In this document: one piece after another, positions 43,256 to 55,277 of the stretch
Layout: each line of letters begins with the position of its first letter
Numbering within the stretch: position 1 is the first letter of the stretch
Assembly (NCBI RefSeq): GCF_000327385.1
Contig: NW_008706746.1
Coordinates: 4,142,243-4,206,242 of the forward strand
Reading direction: 5' to 3'
DNA length: 64,000 nucleotides
From: Lottia gigantea
Lineage: Eukaryota > Mollusca > Gastropoda > Lottiidae
Notes under the pieces: model-generated
The model's input: only the letters and a program-made list of their open reading frames with translations
What the model was told of the DNA's origin: nothing
The model's database searches: none
Program-made: the position numbers and the translations under genes

Positions 43256-46200
43256 ATGGAGACCAGTATGGTTGTAGCTTTTGTGATGTATAATTTAATG
43301 AAAAGTAAGTCGCTTTTATATTTCTTTGAATGACAAAATTATATTTGAATGACCTCCGAAGAGAATTTCGATTTATCTGATTAAATCTATGAATTGTATG
43401 TATAAATTCAATATTTGCTGTACCTTCCTAACATTCCAAATGATGGATTTGGTTTTCAGTATTTCTCACTATCTTATAAAAGGACACTAAGGGCCGTATG
43501 CTGCGGTCGAACTTTAGCCGTACTTTAGTCAAAGTCGAGCTTAAGTCAGACTTTAGGTATGCTGCGCTCGATCTTTGATGTAAGTCATGCTTTACTCGAG
43601 CGTTTTGTGGACAAAACTAAAGTAAAGTCTAAGATAGGGTGGTAGCAGACTTTTACGGAAGCGTATTAGGGCCATTCATTTTTTTTTTTTTTGGATTTTC
43701 AAGTTAGTATGTTGAATTTTCAAGTTAGTATGTTGAATTTTCAAGTTAGTAACTTGAATTTTGAAGTTAGTATCTTGAATTTTCAAGCTAGTATGTTGAA
43801 TTTTCAAGCTAGTATGTTGAATTTTCAAGTTAGTATGTTCAAGTTAGTATGTTGAATTTTCAAGTTACTATGTTGAATTTTCAAGTTAGTATGTTGAATT
43901 TTCAAGTTAGTATCTTGAATTTTCAAGCTAGTATGTTGAATTTTCAAGTTAGTATGTTAAATTTAGTAACTTGAATTTTCAAGTTAGTATGTTGAATTTT
44001 CAAGTTAGTATGTTGAATTATCAAGTTAGTAACTTGAATTTTCAAGTTAGAATCTTGAATTTTTAAGCTAGTATATTGAATTTTCAAGTTAGTATGTTGA
44101 ATTTTCAAGTTAGTATGTTGAATTTAGTAACTTGAATTTTCAAGTTAGTATGTTGAATTATCAAATTAGTATGTTGAATTTTCAATTAAGTAACTTGAAT
44201 TTTCAAGTTAGTATCTTGAATTTTCAAGCTAGTATGTTGAATTTTCAAGTTAGTATGTTGAATTTAGTAACTTGAATTTTCAAGTTAGTATGTTGAATTT
44301 TCAAGTTAGTATGTTGAATTTTCAAGTTATTATCTTGAATTTTCAAGTTATTATCTTGAATTTTCAAGTTAGTAACTTGAATTTTCAAGTTAGTAACTTG
44401 AATTTTTAAGTTAGTAACTTGAAAATTCAACGACTTTTCAAGTTAGTAACTTGAATTTTCAAGTTAGTATGTTGAATTTTCAAGTTACTAACACTTGGAA
44501 ATTCAACATACTAACTTGAAAATTCAAAGTACTAACTTCAACATACTAACTTGAAAATTCAAAAAAAAAAAAAATTAATGGCCCTTATATGCTTCCGTAG
44601 ACTTTAGCCGTACTTTATATACGTTTGCGATTGATATTGTACCCATGGAAGTTTATTTCAACCCATTACACCAAATTATAGATATTTACCATATTGACCA
44701 TTTAAAGACCGATTCAGATTTCCGAATGATGGCGTTCTGCATATTTTTGAAATGATTTCTGGTACAATACGTACAATATAATCATATATTTTACAAATTC
44801 CAGTACCAATGCAAAAGTGGTTGCTTAAAGTAAGGTGCTACGTAACAGTTCGAATCGTGCATATGCAACTTACTTCGAAAACGTGGAATCAGTCTCGTAA
44901 TTTATCTTCTTTCGACTGCACTTGTCAAACTTGAAGTGACATATTAATATTTACTTTTTATTGATATTTGCGGATTTGAGAAGTTTAAATTATGTATAAT
45001 CAGAGGACTGTATCCCTTTAACTAACCTGACGTCGGTTGAGCCAAAGTGAAGATATCTTGATGGAAATCCATATCGTTATCAAAATCGTTCTGCAGAGGG
45101 TGCATTTGTGCCGGTATCATAGCACACATCTTCAGATTTGAATTTCTAGAATCCATTATCTCCACTATACCACCACCAGTTTTTTTTTTCTCTCTTTTTT
45201 TAACATCGCTACAGATTTTTTATAGTAAAGACCCCACGGAAAAGGGCGTGAGAAACATGCCAAATTCTTGCTGTCCGTAAGTGTCCGATAAAAATTTTAG
45301 TTAAAAAATGTATCAATCACTTTTTCTATTGACACATATATTCGAAATTAAATTATAATTCTTTAAGTTAACGTTGGTTTTCCGTACATACACAGAGGTT
45401 GAAGTTGAAGCCATGCATACCGAAATGAATTAGTTGCAAAGTCGAACTTTACAAAGTCTGACTTTACCCTGAGTCTGACTAAGCGTTAAGTTCGAGCACA
45501 GCATACGGCCCTTAGGGCCATATGTAGCGCTCGTACTTTACCTAAACTTTGACTAAAGTTAGACTTAAGTCGAACTTTAGTTATGCATCGGCCGATCTTT
45601 ACGAAAGTCGTGCTAAAATTTGACTATCAAATGTAGAAAATGAAAGCCTTAATCCTATCTTTGTAAAGTTCGACTTTAGCCAAAGTTCAACTTTAGTCAA
45701 GGTAAGAGCGCTGCATACGGCCCAAAGTCAGCAATGTACTCTAGCCAGAGTCAGGTCGTCCATAGCTAAAGAACTTTTAAGTAGACATAATTGTAAAATT
45801 AAGAACAAAGAAAACTATGTATGCATGCATTATTATTTTTGCAGGCTATCCACACTGTGTATCAAATAATATGTAGTTATTTATTGCAGGTATTGTAGTA
45901 GGACAGAACTGCGACTTTAGCAATAACGATATTTGTAATTGGATGCAATCAAATCAAGATGATGGAAATTGGAGTGTTACGAAAACTAGAGCGTCAGACC
46001 TTACGGGACCAACTACTGGACACATGTCAACAACAAATAGTTAGTTAGTTAGTTATTTAGTTTAATATCTATATGAACTCGACATCCTTCTGACTGTTCA
46101 ATTGTAAGGAGTTATAATACGTTATATGCTATTTTTATCTACCAACAAAAAATGCATTGTGTACTGTTGCATATAGAACATGAAACGCAAGTTAATAAGA

Positions 46201-49200
46201 ACTTTGGTGCGGAAAAATTACATTTCCATTTAGAAAAATTCCCACTCTACCTGCTTTTCCTAAAGGACCTATGACCAAAAAAATTGTAACATTCAAGATT
46301 ATACATCATTTCCTTTGTCAGTTTGATACTTCAGTATGTATTGATATTTTCAGATTATTATTGCTATCTTGATGCAGCAGCTTTTAAAAATAACGTGAAC
46401 AAAGTAATAGCAAATAAGAGCGTCGTTCTTTTAAGTCCAGAATTAAACGGAAGTGGTACTGCATGCTTCCGGTTCTTCTACTATATGTATGGTGATCATG
46501 TTAACACACTTTCAGTTGGTGTTGTGAGGGTTAACAATTCTCTCTACATTATTGATAATTCAAGGAGGGAACTCTTTAATAAAAAGGGACAACAAGGAAA
46601 AGAATGGTTTTGTGGGCGAAGAAGTTTCAACTTATCAAATTCCGAAAGGGTTAGTTCTTTTTGCTCCAAAAGGTTGCATACATAGTGAGGATAGTTAAAA
46701 TGATGGAAGTTGCGTTTTACTTATTCAATTTAAACAACCTTTTTTTGAAAAAAAAATTGGATCGAACGTTCAAATGTAGATATCTATCAGTTTTATTATC
46801 TTGGATTAGATAAGATCCAATGAGATTAGTGCTATTTATATCTGACCAATCAGATCCCGCTTTAGATAGAACGGAAATAAAGAAGTGGTGATGGTCATGT
46901 AAACAAAAAACAGTACGGTTTTGATTTTCAGTCAGTTTCAATTCTTAACCGAAAACCTTTTAATGACACACAGCCTTCCTTCTGTTTACGTTCGCGAACA
47001 AAGCGTTTAGAACGAGTGATTTGATTTGATTTCACTAGAAATATTTCAGGGTCAATTTTGATTGGACAATATTTATCTACGAATAAATAAACCAAGTACT
47101 AACGATCCGAGCCGAAAACGAAACCCGAAATCAGTAACAATTAACATTTTAACGAAATATTTGTAGGAGCTAGTGAACTTTTCAGAATATCAATCAGAAG
47201 TGAGTAAATATTTCATAATGAAAAGTGGTATCAGTTGTCCGTACTGCCTAATTTCCCTCACTTGCATTAAAAAAGTCTCGAGGAACTATGAAGAATGACG
47301 AATGGGGTGTGATTTTGACACAGTTGGATTTTGGGCAAATTTGATTTATTGACTAAGTTAGAATTTATGCGTTTATCTTTTAACAGTTTTCAAGGGTCTT
47401 ACTTACTCCACGTTCATAATATTAATCACCATTCTTCATACTTCCTCTAGACCGTGGTAAAACAAGTGAGAAAAATTGTGTATTCATAACCAAATATTGT
47501 CCAATCAAATATATAGTAAAATTTCAACCAATCTGAACAATTCACTCGATAATGACGCTAACAAAACGAAAGTAACTTGTCATTGAATGTTTTAATTCAT
47601 ATGGACAGTCAGAATTAAATAAGATTTTCGCTAAAGATTTGAAGCCGAGAGAAAATCAAACCGTACTTTGAAATATTTACTTGGACTTGGACTCCACTCC
47701 CACTAAACGACGTGTAGTGATACGGGTTAATACGACCCTGTCGAAACGATGAATGTGAGACAGCTTGACTTGGCATTGTGAACATGTATTTACTCATAAA
47801 AACATTTAAAACTTTTCTATATATCAATTATGGATTGCTTTGTTTTAGATATATATTGAAGCTAAAACTGGTGTTTCAATTGCCAGTAACGTAGCTGTAG
47901 ATGATTTATCATTTGAAAAGGGAGCGGATTGTGTTAAGGGTAAGGAAGAAATACTTGAACTGCCATAGATTGAATGAATATCTATTTAGGTTCCTCTTTA
48001 TAAATTCCAAGTTAGTTGGTATTGTGCTTCATATTCCAATCTACGGTTTATCTATATTCAGAATGTTCTATGTTAAATTTTAATAAATGTTCGAAATTCG
48101 GTCCTACCAAAATAATTCTGGGACTTCTGTGGACTAGATCCCAATATTCTCGAGTCAAGTGTCTCGGAATACCTTCAGATAACCTAGGAAACTTGTCTAG
48201 TAGTTTTTAGGTGGGTTAATAGGCTCTCAGAGGGGAAGGGATAGAAAGGCAACGAATTGCAACATTTTGATTTCACCTGAAATGGGTTATCTGTTATAGC
48301 CCCTTCACATCGGACTACGACCTTTCGTGATATAATGGCGACCAAATATGTAGTTAAACACCGAAAAACGTGAAGAAATCGCGAGATGAAGTCCTTTAAA
48401 TTTGCAAATTCTATAACAGTCGCAATATCAAATTGCTATATATGCGACGCAATTGCGTTCCCAATTCACGTTTCTGAAAGAATCTATGGGCTTGGTGCAT
48501 TTGACTTTTATTGCGCCCATGGAGATGCTTTTAAGACATTCCCGATTCCTTGACGATCTCAACGGCGATTATTCGCGACAATAGCGTCCACCGTACGGTA
48601 TCTGAAGCTTCCATCACATTAATTTATACCACGCTTATGGCGACCTTAATACGCTCTGAGCTAATTTTCCGTCGCTGTAGCAGCTCAGTAAGGACGCCTT
48701 TCCGGTTGACGGGGCTATAACCATATATGAAAATGGCAGCCATGGACACCTTTGATCGCCATTATCAATATCTAAGTAAAAATCGCCAATATAACGCTAA
48801 ATATTTTCGGCAACAGTCGCCGACAATCGTCAACCAGCCTTAGACATGCATCGCAGGTTATGGGCGAACATCGCAAAACTGTAAATTATATTAAGGGGAC
48901 TTTTGCAGAATCTTCTCTATCACCAGGCATCACAAAACCTTTTCAACATTTCCCCATCGCAGACCATCGCAGATTGCTAAATTCCCAGTGAGACTGAGAC
49001 TTAACATTCTCAATAATTTTCAGCTTTACCATGTGATTCAACACAAATACCAACAATTGATAATACTGTAAGCTCAATCACAGACATCGACAACAATACA
49101 GATTTTGATTTGAATACTGTACCAAGTACCACTCCAACTCCAGGTTGCATAATTGCTATTTTACATATATTTTGTTATTTCTGTAACTTCTTTATAAAGA

Positions 49201-50294
49201 TAAAAATCTATTTTTCAATAGTCGATGAGCTCAGATTGACTGCAGTTGATCTATATCACCCAGATACAACTAAAATAATAACTATTTACTGACGAACCAA
49301 GCTGCATTTGTTTACATATATTGTAATATTTTGTAACATCCTCCATGGTGATAAAATCCTGTTCTTATTCCCATTTCCCGTAAATAATGTAATAATATGA
49401 AACTGTTTTTAATTTTTCAGTCGAACTCGATATCAATATTCTGCTCTATTTGATCAGCATTCCAGTTGCGTTGTTGGTTACTTTATCAATAATAGCTATT
49501 GTGTGTTATTGTAAAAAGTATGTACTTTAATAAGTAACCCTTTTGATCGTTTTTTTAGTTGCTACACTCACGATTCACTATCACTTTCCACTAATTTATT
49601 TTCGCGCACCTATTTCATAGATAACAACAGTTCAATTTTATGAACTTTTTCAGTAGACGAACATGAATTGTATTTTCATTCTGAAAAGAAAAATGAACTG
49701 ATGTATACATTATACAAAATGTATATAAAAATATAAAACAATTTTAAATTTTCACTTCTATTCTTCGCAGAATTATTGTTAAAACCGGCTCATTTGATAA
49801 CAGATATCTGTACTGAGCCCGTTGTAAGAAAATCTTTGATCCAATTGATTTTAATATTTTCCAGATCTAAAAATAAGCCGTTTTATTTGAATGACGACAA
49901 CAAACCTGAGACATTTGAAAACCCACAATATGAAGAAGTATACGATGAAATTTCCGAATACGATACACCTGATGATGGTGATTCACAAGCGGATTACAAT
50001 GCATCTTACCTTGAACCTGTTGTCCCTGGATACAATTCAGGTCCATATACTGAACTGGGGGCAGGACAAGAACCACGAAGTAATGACGGCTCTCGTCGAC
50101 TTGAGCCAAGTGTAAACCTATATGTTAGACCTGGTCATAACTATATAACCTATAATGGTGGATATGACTCAAGTGATTATATGGGTCCGACAGAACAAGC
50201 ACTAGGTCGCCCAACACTTCCTCCACGTGATTCTCCTTTACCACCAGCAAGATGCACCGGCCCTCAATCTCGAGGTTATATCCAACCTATTTAA
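43256..50294 (+). CDS. MAM-domain single-pass receptor with tyrosine-rich tail
   Basis: Exons 43256-43304, 45890-46039, 46354-46649, 47849-47939, 49024-49143, 49421-49517 and 49865-50294 join with matching phases (1,1,0,1,1,2) into 410 codons. Exon one (METSMVVAFVMYNLMK, strong GTAAGT donor) is a weak signal peptide and the least sure part. The MAM domain spans about 24-193: CDFSNNDICNWMQ, W-V-K, YYCYLDAAAF, LNGSGTACFRFFYYMYGDH, TLSVGVV, GKEWF and VAVDDLSFEKGADC. A Thr/Ser/Asn stalk (196-235) leads to one membrane helix (about 240-263, LLYLISIPVALLVTLSIIAI). The tail of about 145 residues has NPQY, YEEV, YDEI, YLEP, YTEL, YVRP and YMGP plus prolines (RPTLPPRDSPLPP), the kind of sites used by PTB, SH2 and SH3 partners. 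MAM domains mediate adhesion or oligomerisation. It is likely a cell-surface adhesion or signalling receptor. The poly(A) signal is at 50305. Confidence 0.8.
43654..44599. mobile_element. Minisatellite-bearing TIR element, complete copy
   Basis: Inverted ends tacggaagcgtattagggcc and its near complement (ggcccttatatgcttccgta), each followed inward by a T or A run, enclose about 40 tandem copies of the 21-bp unit gaattttcaagttagtatgtt. The last few units (about 44475-44555) are inverted relative to the rest. A 6-bp duplication gacttt flanks the element (43648-43653 and 44600-44605). It has no coding capacity; translations of the repeat are artefacts. A truncated sister lies at 19538-20045. Confidence 0.85.
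45027..45156 (-). CDS. First exon of an element-borne gene, unrecognised
   Basis: Minus strand: ATG at 45156-45154 opens 43 codons MDSRNSNLKMCAMIPAQMHP, then LQNDFDNDMDFHQDIFTLAQ, then PTS and a GTTAGT donor in phase 1. It lies inside the GGGCCGTATGC element and points into it, so it is probably the start of that element's gene, the rest lost. The sequence is not recognisable; the phase-1 donor and length are all that support it. Confidence 0.35.
45515..45723. mobile_element. 209-bp MITE of the GGGCCGTATGC family
   Basis: Ends gggccatatgtagcgctc and gagcgctgcatacggccc are inverted repeats, and the inside repeats actttagtcaaag-type words like the larger element that it abuts. It is a non-autonomous relative. 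Confidence 0.8.
47095..47255 (+). repeat. Dispersed repeat family A, copy 4
   Basis: It contains actaacgatccgagccgaaa, acgaaacccgaaatc, aacgaaatatttgtaggagc and cataatgaaaagtggtatca. It lies in the third intron of the MAM gene. Confidence 0.75.
48297..48717. mobile_element. MITE with TAGCCCCGTCAC ends, copy 1
   Basis: Left end tagccccttcacatcggac, right end tccggttgacggggcta. Flanked by tta and taa. It lies in an intron of the MAM gene. Internal block ttttccgtcgc is shared with copy 2. Confidence 0.75.
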
Positions 50295-50304
50295 CACGAA
50301 AACG

Positions 50305-50310
50305 AATAAA
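50305..50310 (+). terminator. Poly(A) signal of the MAM gene
   Basis: AATAAA 11 bp after the stop codon of the last exon. It is close to the stop, but no other canonical signal is near. Confidence 0.5.
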
Positions 50311-50386
50311 ATACAGATCTAAATGTTTTCCTGTCGATTCTACATACAAATTAACATTAACAACATTTTTAGATAGTGTGACTTAA

Positions 50387-50732
50387 TAGCCCCGTCACAC
50401 CGGTCTGCTATGTTAGAAAACTAAAGAAAAAGTCTCAAGAAAATTATAAACTTAACAGTCGACCTCATCCCGCGATTTAAGAGATAATACAATGTTAGTC
50501 TGATGACCTTCTCGATCCCATGGTGTTCTCAACGCATTGCAGAATAGATGCCAAATCTTGGCGGTTTTTTTTTTAACATGTCCAAAACAAACGCAGTAAC
50601 TATAGGTGTAAAGTGGCGACAATTCCATGGTGTCTGGTGTGTTCTACACTCATATACTAGACCTAAACGCGCTTTTATACAATTTTCCGTCGCAGTGGCA
50701 GGCAATATAAACGCCTTTCCGATGTGACGGGG
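50387..50732. mobile_element. MITE with TAGCCCCGTCAC ends, copy 2
   Basis: Left end tagccccgtcacaccggtc, right end cctttccgatgtgacgggg. Shares ttttccgtcgca-tggcag with copy 1 at 48297-48717. It lies just after the MAM gene. Confidence 0.75.
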
Positions 50733-52572
50733 AAAGGAACGAAAGAAACTATTATCTTTTTAGACTGTAATTGTCTCTATGTGTTTTGTGGATTTGCTCA
50801 ATATAGTTTGAATTAACATTTTTAGAATTATTCAATTAGGAAAGTGTGTTTTATTGGACCTAATCTTTTAGTATAAGACTCTCATATCTTTTATATGTGT
50901 ATTTTACAAAATCTAATTGCGCCGCGGAGCAGTCATCTTTAATGTCAAGCTATTACAAACATCGTACTTATACCTTGACTACAATAGTCACCTTTCTCGT
51001 ATTATGAAAGTTCCATTCCGTGATAACAGGAAGGTGGATATTGCAGTCAGGGTACAAGCGTTTAGCAACTCTACAGAATAAACAAAGTGAATCATTGATT
51101 TGTTTAATCTAAAATGAAAAGAAATGAAATAAATGGAGTATTACGTCCTATTTTTTTGCACCATGTAGGCTAATGAAGACGGACAACACCATGCAGGGTG
51201 CAATGAGAGCAGGGGTCGAGGGGTCTTTAACTTTCACATACTGTAGCACACGGGGCCATCTGAACGACAAGACGCTTTTTCCATGTCAGCCCCTCTTTTG
51301 CACTCCACCCATATAGCATCTAATTGACGCACATTAGCAAGCATCGGCCACACAACAATCCTGTAATGCAAGATGATTTATATTTTTACCTAAACGACTG
51401 CGATATAGACTACTATATAGTTATTACTTGACTTGTTCAGCTATAAGGTATTTGTTTAACCCTTCAAACCCTCTATTGTAGCTATGCTATAGAAAAGGAT
51501 ATAGATAATAAGTCCTAACCAATATTGAATATTTTAATCTGTGTAACGGCCCTTTGGTAATAAATACAATTGTTGACACGATAATTATGTGTATATTGTT
51601 AGACGTATTCATGTATGATTTAGGGGTTTAGTTTTTCAACACCTTTCTTTATGTAAGGCTGTTATGTTGTAAATTTAACTGTTGGAATATACCACATACA
51701 TACATAAAAATCAAAAGACAAAATTTCAAGAGCGTGTATTAAAACACCTGCTTAAGAATTATGCAAGCTATGTTAAAAAAAGGAGGGGGGAATTGAACGA
51801 AGTTGCATGTACAATTAGAAATGTTGCTGCAGAATGTTAATATTGTGTCATATGCGGTTGAAGAATTAACGCGAAAGTAAGCAAAAATAGCAAAACCAAA
51901 GTGCCCAATTCAAATGATATCAAGCAAACCTCTTCTCGTTGGAGCAAGGTATTCGTTTTGAGTATTGAGTTCTCGAGTAAGATGTCTCCTCTGACAAATT
52001 TGTCTTCATCTAGTAAACTCAAAACTTCTATTTCTCATCATTTGCAAGATCTCTGTCGTACTTTCTGAAAGTATGATCAGATTATGACGTCACTATAGGT
52101 TGTTTTTTTTGAAATATTTACGACCTTAGTCTCTTTTTGCTGAGAATGCAAACCTAAAAATTCCCGATTGTAAATTGGAAAGGTTCAAATAGAAGAATAG
52201 AAGAATTCAATAGCATGAATCTCCAATACCCGGCTAGGCCTACTCTTTAAGGGGCTAAAAAATGTTCTTTCTATTATTGTAATACAAGGAAACTTGTATA
52301 GGCAGATATATGGACTGCAACGTTTTGATGTTATTTCAAATTCTCGAGTTTTAGCGAGCAGTGAGCTTCCTAATGGTTCACTTCAAATTGATAACCCTAT
52401 TCAAAAAATGAAACCTAAACCCGTACTTGAAATATAATAATAGGATATTAACGAGTACTAACTGAATACTTATATCATTATATTAGTGAATAATAAATCG
52501 AATAAACACAGTATTGTTAAATTGACAATATCCAGAACGTCACAGTATAGTTTGTTTACTGTCATGGCTACC

Positions 52573-52610
52573 ATGGTCTATTGTAAGATTATAGATATAT
52601 TCTCTGGCAG
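52573..52610 (+). promoter_or_regulatory. Possible 5' untranslated exon of the NWD1-like gene
   Basis: gccaccatgg-like start context (gtcatggctaccatgg) followed by a short frame and a strong donor ctggcag|gtaaga at 52611. If spliced to the acceptor at 55238 the frame would meet an early stop, so it would be a leader exon with a small upstream ORF. This is based on splice-site strength alone. Confidence 0.3.
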
Positions 52611-54903
52611 GTAAGAAACTTTAATTTAATTCAGCATATTTTGAAACTTTTTTCGTGAAATATTCGGATAATTATGCTGGAGCAATTATTGCTTATATGG
52701 GTACACGAATAAGAGCTGATTTTACTTGGTATATGAAAAGTAGAAATAGACAAACAATCGTTTTCATAATAATGTGCCTGTCGCCTTCCAAGTCTTCAAT
52801 ATAGGTTATAAGAACAAATTTATGGATAAATTAACAATAAACGGTTCAGACGTTCAAATGCATTTTAATCTAAGAAAACTTTCCATGCAAAAAAAACACT
52901 GAAAATTGTAGACAACAAGATATCCCATCAGAGAATCCAACGGCGCATGAAGTGCTCAGTTCGAATACCAAGAAACAAAGCCAAACATCGTCAGTTCATG
53001 GTGGATTCAGAATATATGTATATTTTGTTTTCTTGGGGGCTGATTTTTAGTACATGTACATGTATATATGTCGATATCTGTGATATAACGGAAGGTTTCC
53101 TACTCCATGCCAGAGTATGTAACAAGTTAACGTTTCACTTTATATAGACTATTTAAAACTCATTTTTAACAGGTCTGCAACAACCTATTTTCTTAAGAAA
53201 ATCACTCGGTGTCATCATAAAGTACTCCAAGTTACAGTGTATATTCGCAGACTGAAATTTGAACCGACTTGCTGCCCAATGTAATTTTGTTGTCTGTATA
53301 ATGTGACCCTTTAGGTGTTATGATACATAGTGATATGTAGATATATTAATGTGTAATGAAATATCTATGTCACTAAGCCGACAATCGTGTGATATTATTT
53401 CGTTGTATCATGGTTAATCAAAACTAAAACTAACCGATCCTTTTTAAGGACACATCAAGATATCACATTACCAAAATCTCTCAAGACCTTTGCACTACGA
53501 GCACAAATACATAGAGAACTTAAAAAATGTTTTAAAGATGTTCAAGCAAAGATTTTAAATTACAAACGATTCCCTGAAATAAAAATAATAGATATTGGCA
53601 ATTCTCAAAAAACCTTGTCCAGAAAGTGTTCAAAAAATTTGTCACAATATTAAAAACCGTGTTTCTGAATGACTGCACCATGTATTTTATTGAAATTAAA
53701 TTTGACGACAATAACATCTTCTAATTAACTGTTGAATATGCTGGTATTGAAATGTATATATTGATATCTATTGATCAAAACAGGAAACGATGTTTCGTCT
53801 CATAATCCGGATTTAACAATCGATCTTCTAATCCCGAGTAAAGTTTATAGATTCTATTCAACAGTAATATAGCTTGAAAGATACGTTTTTTACAATAAAA
53901 TATTAAATCTTTACAGGAATTACTGGACAAAACATTAGAAACCTGGTGGAAATTTTTACCAAGAAAGTCAAGAGACATTATTAAAGTGAAATTCACAATT
54001 ACATCCTTTAAGATAGATATTTCAATATCTGTATGTACATATTTTAAGTGATAACAAATTTTATAATTTTATGAATGATTAATTTTATCTTGGACCGTGT
54101 CATCATCAAGGTTAGATTTAGATTGCAAAATTTGATAAGCAAATAGTCTCAATAATTTTCAGTGTTGGCTTATCAATTTAAATTTATTAAAGTTCCTGTT
54201 AGATCGATGTTGCTAATCACTTCCAGTAATTAATATAATAATAAATTGAACAACGTAAAGTAAGATACAATGGTTAAAGCTCTTCCTTGGGAAAGAGGAG
54301 GAAGTGACAGTAGCGTTAATATGTGTGAAACATGGGTCGTGAAAAGGAAGGAGAGATACAGTTGACATGGGAGGGGAAGAGAAAGGGGGTACCAGGTGTA
54401 CAGAGCAATGGGGCTTATTGGGGAAGAACATAGCAGAGATGAAGTTTGATTTATATGGGGATTAGGATAGAACGAGCGGTAGCCTATAGAGGTGGGTTGA
54501 TGCTGGTCACATGGGACGTTCTCTTACATTGAGAGGCAGTTATAGTACCACCGTCTAATGCTTCGAAGTACAGTATACTCCGAAGAAATATCAAATAGGC
54601 CGTTCCTCAATATCTTTAACGGATTAAACGGTTTACAGTGGAGTTAATTGGCGCAAGTTAATTAATAAGAAAGCTCGGCGATACAATAAAAAGGCAGTGA
54701 ATGGGAATTAGTTAAAACGAATATAATGCGATCGTGGCCTGATATTACTATACATCTGATCAAAATTCTCGTGAAAAATTTGATTTGCTTTGCCGATCGC
54801 CTTATAAATTTTAATTTTGTCTGATAATAATGGATCGCAAAAAGGGTTATTTTGACCCTCAAATTGCAATGCGACACCGCTTAACCATACATCACCTGGT
54901 AAA

Positions 54904-55023
54904 CAGTGGCGGAGTCAGGTTTTCGTCCGAGGGGGTTGGGTGCAAAATATCTGAGAATGCCCGAATTTCGAAACTAGTGAAGAGATTTTTGCCCGAATAA
55001 CTTGATTTTCCCGGTCGCCACTG
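54904..55023. mobile_element. 120-bp hAT-like MITE
   Basis: Ends cagtggcggag and gtcgccactg are inverted; flanks ctggtaaa and ttggtaat could be a worn 8-bp duplication. A shorter relative lies at 1886-1937. Confidence 0.5.
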
Positions 55024-55277
55024 TTGGTAATCTCGCGAGGAGATAAAACTTGATGTAATATCTATTATTTCGTACTAACCTTATTGACAACTTAGCGATT
55101 TCCTACTTCAATTCGAACCTATTAATATGCCATTTATTGTTTTAAAAAATTAAAATTATGTGTTATTTACTAAAAAAAAAAGCTTTTTCGTGCTTTATTT
55201 CATGAACATAATGTGTGAATGTGTTATATCTCTTGCAGGTGATAAATGCTATTTGAAGAAATTGTAGAATTATAGCA

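Larger units (their letters stand above)
43488..45514. mobile_element. GGGCCGTATGC-type inverted-repeat element
   Basis: Left end taagggccgtatgctgcg, right end cagcatacggccctta (inverted). Subterminal sequence repeats the theme gactttagtcaaagtcgagc in both directions. The element carries a minus-strand exon (45027-45156) and was later split by another element. About 1.1 kb of its own sequence remains. It resembles Harbinger-like or related two-gene elements, but the superfamily is not proven. Confidence 0.65.
43305..45889. other. Intron 1 of the MAM gene, nested elements
   Basis: It contains an inverted-repeat element (43488-45514) into which a minisatellite-bearing element (43654-44599) has inserted, plus a short relative (45515-45723) directly abutting. 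The rest is short unassigned sequence. Confidence 0.6.
50295..55238. other. 5 kb between the MAM gene and the NWD1-like gene
   Basis: It holds a MITE (50387-50732), a hAT-like MITE (54904-55023), a candidate 5' exon with a strong donor (52573-52610) and otherwise AT-rich DNA with no recognisable exon. Short frames at 54213-54431 and elsewhere look random. Confidence 0.45.

Noticed and set aside
43231-43304. Phase-1 exon reading GIPTYIPRNGDQYGCSFCDV after an acag acceptor
   Set aside because: That frame hits a stop at once; the overlapping ATG frame with a GTAAGT donor fits the MAM gene better.
44245-44430. Minus-strand repeat-peptide frame
   Set aside because: Same minisatellite artefact in the second array.
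54213-54431. 72-codon minus-strand frame rich in Pro, Ser and Phe
   Set aside because: It is antisense of a purine-rich stretch, with no domain or splice support.
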